A stretch of DNA of 64,000 bases from Marasmius tenuissimus (lineage: Eukaryota > Basidiomycota > Agaricomycetes > Agaricales > Marasmiaceae). Below are positions 58,782 through 64,000 of the stretch, piece after piece (positions within the stretch are counted from its first letter, which is position 1; every line of letters starts with the position of its first letter). Made by a program: the position numbers and the translations under genes. Under the pieces are notes generated by a model, which worked only from the letters and a program-made list of their open reading frames with translations, did no database searches and had not been told where the DNA came from. The DNA lies in contig JAQOTA010000032.1 in the NCBI GenBank assembly GCA_029532415.1, positions 49,075-113,074 on the forward strand, given 5' to 3'.

Positions 58782-60288
58782 AACGACGTCAATGAATTGG
58801 CCGCTGAAAATCTAGGCTGATATGGATCGCTCCGAATCTCCATCCTTAAGATGCAGCGGCGATAGCTTTACTAGCAAAACAGCAACTACACCTTCGTTGG
58901 ATTGAGAGTATGTGAGTCACTAAGCGTCCCAACGTGAGAGGTAAGCCAGCCCATTCTGCGTCAACGATGGCTATAAGAACTCTTCGACGATTCAACGAGG
59001 AGAACACAGTTTCTACCCATTAAACCTCCTCTTTCCCCCTCTTTCTCAACCTACAATCTACAGTATCGTCATGAATCCCTACGGACAAGCCGGATGGACC
59101 AGTCAGGGTTCTTCAAGCCAGTACCCTACTATTTCTCCCTCGATTTACGGTGCCCTGCCATCCTCTGGAGGGGGATCGTCGTCATCGGACGACTACCTTC
59201 TTACCTTCCATTTTGCTTGCAATCCTACGATCACGAACGCTGTCGTCACTGGGCCCAACAATAGGACTTACTTTCGTATCATCGACAACAACCCTTCCAC
59301 TGGATTCACTCTATTCCAGAACGGCGAAGGAAAGAGCGTTGCCATTATTGAATGGAGGCGATCTCCCGGAACGATTGTGGAAATTAGGAATATTGTCGAG
59401 AAGCAGCCGGTGGCATCTTGGCTTTCGTTGTCACCTGATAAAACGTACGTGACTGATCCAATACTTAGAGGAACGGCTCGTTAACATGTATCGCTTCTTC
59501 TAGCTATCGCATCATGAAGGCCAGGAACATGACCCTCGCCTGGGTCCCAAGAAATGACTTTGTTGGGGTGAGTACTGTTCTTCTTTCCAAAATCGCCACA
59601 GACGTCAACTGACTCCAACTTCATCTGTTTGTTAGCTTTTCTCCACCGGAACCTCTGCTGTAGAGTGTTACGCCAAGATTATCCGCGGAGAGGGATATGT
59701 GACTCTTCAGATGACATCTAGAGCCGCTCAGCTTGGGTTGCTAGAGCCCTGTGTAGTTGCCGCGGTCCTACTTCAGTCCGGGCGGAAGATAGACTGATAA
59801 TAGGGCCTATGGAACTGCAAAGGCTTCTGCAAGCGTTCACCAGCGGCAAGAACCCACTACAATAGATTTTACACCTCAATTGTCATGGGCAACTAGCCCA
59901 GACAATTACTTCCCGATGTACTTGGACTTTCAAATAACTTTACTGTGCCATTAATGAGTATGTTCTGTATTTCTATACATGACAATCGAAATCATGGATC
60001 CTGCTCCTCGCTCAACGTTCATGTACTTATTCGACCCAGGGTCGGCTTTATATGATATAGTTTGTACCGCCTGCGCTTAACGCTACTATCCTGAAACATC
60101 TTGGCCACTTGGGCGGCTTCGCGCGCTGAGGGCCTCAGGCCCTTTTGGCGCCTAATCGCCGGGGGTAGACAATTACAACCGGAGGTGGGGGAGGACCGTT
60201 GGATACATTGTTGATTTCTAGGACTCTGACCGGTGGCTGGAGGCAGGGGTATTTCGTTATACCGACTTAGGGTGGCAGAAGTCTCCAC
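58782..60288 (+). repeat. Segmental duplication, copy 2 (uninterrupted)
   Basis: A 1507-bp direct repeat of 1151-3626 without either transposon. It serves as the empty-site control that fixes the borders of both insertions in copy 1. Confidence 0.95.
59071..59797 (+). CDS. DUF6593 domain protein, intact copy, 199 aa
   Basis: Three exons (59071-59444, 59504-59567, 59636-59797) give 199 residues. The first ~40 are Ser/Gly/Gln/Pro-rich and likely disordered (SQGSSSQYPTISPSIYG). The DUF6593 domain follows: YLLTFHFACNPTITNAVVTG, RTYFRIIDNNPSTGFTLFQN, VAIIEWRRSPGTIVEI, then YRIMKARNMTLAWVPRNDF and GYVTLQMTSRAAQLG, ending CVVAAVLLQSGRKID. There is no signal peptide or membrane segment. A TATA-like GCTATAAGAA lies about 100 bp upstream, identical to that of the broken copy. 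The function of the family is unknown. This copy alone can make the full protein. Confidence 0.88.
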
Positions 60289-60578
60289 CTGGTGTCAGTT
60301 TTCCCCCGTCGCAGCGAGTGGATCCTCAATTAAACGATGAGTCCAGCATCGTATCTTTTTGCTCGAGGGTGTCGGCTACCTATCTCTATTACTCTTTGTT
60401 GCGTGGATACGACGGGGCGACGGTTCGGGATTGCCCTCGTAGCAACCCTAACGAGTGTTGGCAACAACGGCTCCCTAGCTTCAATGCTGTACGTCGGGAA
60501 GGTACAGTGTCAACAGGGCGATGCTATATCGCCCTCCTAATAGATACCCTAAAAATTAAATTGATCAATGCCGCGACC

Positions 60579-60956
60579 CACCGCCTGTGTACTCTTATGG
60601 GTCCAACGTTGGCAACAAGCAGTCACAATGATTCATCTCGATACTCCGAGATGTGATGCTATCAAAACGGCTGGTCTGCAATTGTATATCGCTGTACAGT
60701 CTAGTCTTACTTCATGGATGCTTTCTTCGGGTGGACCTCAGTTTACTCAACGTTCTATACTGAACTTCACCGCCTGTATACACGTGTAGGTCCAACTTGA
60801 ACAAGAAACAGTCACGATGACTCAATTTGATTCCCGGCGATGTGATGTTACAAAAAAAGCTGGCCTACAATTTGTACAGTCTTATAGTCTCGATCTACTT
60901 CTTCACAGCTACTTCTTTAGTGAGACTTGAATTCTCCTAGCGTTCTGGACAAATTG
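60579..60956 (+). repeat. Diverged tandem duplication, two ~189-bp units
   Basis: Unit 1 (60579-60767) and unit 2 (60768-60956) start CACCGCCTGTGTACTC and CACCGCCTGTATACAC, then share GGTCCAAC, CAGTCAC.ATGA, GATGTGATG, GCTGG.CT.CAATT and ACTTC blocks in order. Identity is perhaps 65-70%. Unit 2 overlaps the last exon of the GH15 gene, so the duplication copied that gene's 3' end. Confidence 0.6.
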
Positions 60957-63900
60957 TACGCCGCCGAGATGAGAGTGACATGTCTACAAAACATTACGAG
61001 TCAGTCTCGAAGGCACCGAACAATTAACAGCAACATTAGTCGCGATCACTCACGTAAATCCTTGAACAGCGTTCCCCAAACTGGAGATGAAAAACGAAGA
61101 ACGGGTTAGAAGACGTCAGCAAGAGCCGCCAACGGCCGAAACAGCAAGTTGCAAACGTACCCTTCGCCGGATTGAGAAACCTCCTCCGTGCACAAGCCAA
61201 CGTGATTGAGATACAGCAAGAAGTCCTAGTTGACATGTGTCAATGCACTGTTCTGTAGATTCCGGGCGATATGAACCGACCTCAAACATCGTTACAGCTT
61301 TGCGTAACATTGACTTGTCGTAGGCTCCAGCCCGAGTGAGCGCTTCGATGCACCAAAGGGTACACAGACAGAATGTCCCCTCTTCGCCGCCGACACCGTC
61401 ATCAGACTTGTTGGTGTCGTACCGGTAGACGAGATGCTTTATAGAAGGGTAGTCAGAATCGGTGAAAGACCGAAGCGAAAAAAGGATGGGTTTTGCTTAC
61501 GTTGGAAGTCAAACCTCCCCGTTCGGGCGACTTCAATATTTGTGTCAACGTGCTCGTGAATCGTGGGTCCGACTAGACGAAAGGGGAGCGAAGAAATCAG
61601 AAACTGATTCAGATTGTGTAACAAAACACCCTTACCGCTTGCATAAAGAACACTAGGGGCATGATCAACACCGCCGAGTCGAGCGTCTCGTTCTCATCGT
61701 AACTTTGACCAAAATACTTGTGTTGGCTGTTCCACGCCTTCTCCATGATTTCTTCGTAAAGCGAGTCACGGGCTTCGAGCCATTTGTTCCTGTTAGGGCA
61801 TGGGAGGGATCGTTTGTCCGCGAGACGAAGGCCTAGAGGGGGAGGGCGTCAAGCGTCTGAGAAATCGTTGATCCGCCAGAGGACTGCCACGAACCTCGGT
61901 CTATCGCGACCCTATGCCGATCAACGATGATGAGCGTTGCCCTTCGGACCGCCTCGGAGGCATCAAGTTTCAACTTTTGGACTCACCAGAGCATGATCTA
62001 CGCCGTGCCGATGAAATGAAAGGGGACAGGGTCATGACGTGATAAGATTTCGTCTTCACTTGCCGGGTAGCCACCGTATGGCTCACCTTGGAGTACTGCA
62101 CGACAAAGTTCATCAGAAAGGCCGATCATATAGCGCATCCGAACGCGCCCACTGTCACTCACCGTGAAATGTCTCTCCTTATTCCTCACTTCCCTTCGTA
62201 TCGTATGGTAGTCAGTACCGTTTAGGCCTTTCCCTTTGAGGCGGTCGGGTGCAACGCACCAAATGGATCTAAAAGGGAAAGGGAATCCCGACCGGTGAAA
62301 GTCAGTCCCAAACCCAACAAAGAAACAGCCGTAGAACAAGAACATACAAATCAGGACGGCCCATGTTGGCGACCACATCTAGGCGAAGGAAAAAGGGGGA
62401 AGAGCATCGGTGAACACCGCCTTTGCTTTGGCTCCTCCATCAGAACGAAAGCGCTCACAATCAACCCTGGGTACATGGCAAGATCACGGTGAGTTTTGGC
62501 TCGAAGTTCAGGTCAGGGAATGGAGCGAACGTACAGTTCTCGGACGAGACGCCTAACGGGGGAGCAATCAAACGCTCATCAACGTGTGATGACGAGGTAC
62601 AAGTAGATTCGACATACCAATCGTCATACGACTTCAAATGGGCGTAACGAACATATCAGAAATCCGCCACCACAGGTAGGAGACAGGAGCCTTACCAAGG
62701 GCTTTCCGAACTATGAAGCAAGAGGACGAGGGTGGTTAAATGTAGATCCGAAGGAATGCGACCGAAAGGTCGAGCATACCTTTTGACCGAGGTAGATACA
62801 GTCCATTCTAGAAGATCATATCATATCCGGGGATCAGCACGGATTTCGTCCTGTGCAATTAGCAGAGTCAGTAAGGGTGGCCGCAACCACGACGAGCGAA
62901 AGAGCACTCACCAGTCATAGCTACGCCTTACAGTTCTCCATAGATATCCTGTCAATTGACCCCAAAGCTAAGCACAAAGTCTTATCAAGCTGAGAGCCAT
63001 GGAACGCACCAGCTGTAAGTGGTCAGCTGCACCGTTCCCGATCCTGTGCGGCCGTGAGCATAAGCAAGAGGACACGAGAAGAGGAACAGCCAAAGACCCA
63101 CCGAACAGGCTTCGATCCCTTGTGCCCGTCGAGATGATTTAGTTCTATTTCTTCTAGATCTTTACCGCCTGGAACAAGTACATCAGCGACGAGCGTAAAA
63201 AAAGGGAGAGATGGGCCTCGTACCGTGGATGGTATACATAATCTGGAGACTTCCGTCAGGATTCTTATCCCTCAACCGCTCGAAGATGAACTCCATGAAA
63301 GCTAAAGAAGAATAGGGATGACCTCCATCAGCCCGCGCGACATCAAAAAGAGAATATAACGACACTCACCATCTGCCTCGTTCGTAAAGCCAAGTCGAAT
63401 CAACGCGTACAGTGTGAACGAAGAATCACGTATCCACGTCGCTCTAATAACCCACAGTCCACTCAGTCGGCGACAATCTCCACGAAAACTTGTAGCAGGC
63501 TCACCGATAATCCCTAAAAAACATGTCTCTCAGCTCGCTCGCTGTAAAGGGAGAGAGGAGTACTTACCAGTTTCTCGTTCCGCCGATGTACTCGGGGAGA
63601 CTGAACGTAGGGCTCGCGACAACGGCTCCGGTAGGCTCGTAGATGAGGAGTTTGAGTGCGAGCGCACTTCGGTGGACGGCTTCTTTCCAGGATCCCGTAT
63701 AGGTCGATTGACGGATCCAATCGTTCCAGTACTTGTTGGTGGACTGTAATGAAGCGAGAACGAGAGACACTTAGCGGTTGGCAGTTGGTTTGGATGCTGG
63801 TCGGTACGTACGCTGAGCAGCAGACTGACGAGTTCCTGACAAGGAGAGTCGGGGCTCAGCTATCGTGGTATACGTGAGAGATACTCGGGCTTACCTTAGT

Positions 63901-64000
63901 CAAGATAGGATCCTCAGTTGAGCGGGTTTGAGCGTTGGCATCGGCTTTCTGGGATGATGAAGGTGGGGTGCGCAGCACGAAAGTGACGACCTGGCCTTCG
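60917..64000 (-). CDS. GH15 glucoamylase/trehalase-like glycosidase, 5' end outside window
   Basis: The visible part has 26 exons and encodes 452 residues plus stop, ending KSH at 60917; the gene continues beyond 64000. The (alpha/alpha)6-barrel is recognisable from [20 protein letters not shown] onward. Key blocks are [19 protein letters not shown] and [19 protein letters not shown] (substrate-binding W-x-R-D), LELNHLDG-like [35 protein letters not shown], and [20 protein letters not shown] (likely catalytic Glu). [19 protein letters not shown] closes the catalytic domain. It resembles the GH15 group found in bacteria and basidiomycetes that hydrolyses alpha-glucosides such as trehalose or maltodextrins; which one cannot be told. 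Many exons are tiny (8, 9, 9, 9, 11, 14, 15, 17 and 18 nt), yet every phase fits. A signal peptide cannot be judged. Confidence 0.92.

Noticed and set aside
1..64000. CRISPR arrays, bacterial operons, rRNA genes, endogenous virus or retroelement proteins
   Set aside because: I looked for evenly spaced repeats, Shine-Dalgarno-led operons, rRNA sequence, and reverse transcriptase or integrase motifs and saw none.

Overview
The window is nuclear DNA of a filamentous basidiomycete, most likely an Agaricomycete. Genes are cut by many short (about 47-70 bp) GT-AG introns with small exons. The gene content is typical of that group: DUF6593 proteins, fast-evolving F-box-like proteins, a Tnp2/Plavaka-type transposon, a full-size PDR/ABCG transporter, a microsomal P450, and a Rho1 GTPase ending in a CAIL box. 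All splice models were assembled by hand from reading frame, splice sites and family motifs. Exon lengths for every gene called intact add up to an open frame, but no transcript was available.

Layout. 0.3-0.9 kb: small unknown gene. 1.15-3.6 kb: a DUF6593 gene block broken by two small DNA transposons; its near-identical uninterrupted sister copy lies 57.6 kb away at 58.8-60.3 kb. 4-9.1 kb: three copies (two damaged genes, one relic) of a local F-box-like family. 9.6-11.5 kb: cytochrome P450. 13-18.4 kb: further family copies (relic, pseudogene, and one intact gene at 16.7-18.4 kb) around a second DUF6593 gene at 15.4 kb. 21.2-21.7 kb: small heat-shock protein with two perfect heat-shock elements. 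22-25 kb: unrecognised, partly duplicated sequence. 25.5-26.6 kb: Rho1. 27.8-28.7 kb: gene-poor repeat blocks.

30.5-36.3 kb is a complete 5,838-bp CACTA/Plavaka-like transposon with matching 3-bp target duplications, terminal inverted repeats starting CACAG, an intact nine-exon transposase and a convergent accessory gene. It ends 147 bp before the start codon of another F-box-like gene (36.5-39.5 kb). That gene also carries a TA-flanked MITE in its intron and a 955-bp long-TIR element in its second exon.

40.5-44.2 kb: two F-box/LRR loci of a different type, one intact and one decayed. 45.5-47.6 kb: secreted heme peroxidase. 47.6-52.0 kb: no gene recognised. 52.0-57.7 kb: PDR-type ABC transporter (25 exons, 1418 aa). 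60.9-64 kb: the 3' part of a GH15 glycosidase gene with very many tiny exons, running off the window edge.

There is no sign of one pathway linking the genes. The main story is genome dynamics: a recent segmental duplication, at least five well-delimited DNA transposons of four or five kinds, and a gene family caught at every stage from intact to relic. Paralogues serve as empty-site controls that fix the borders of four of the insertions.
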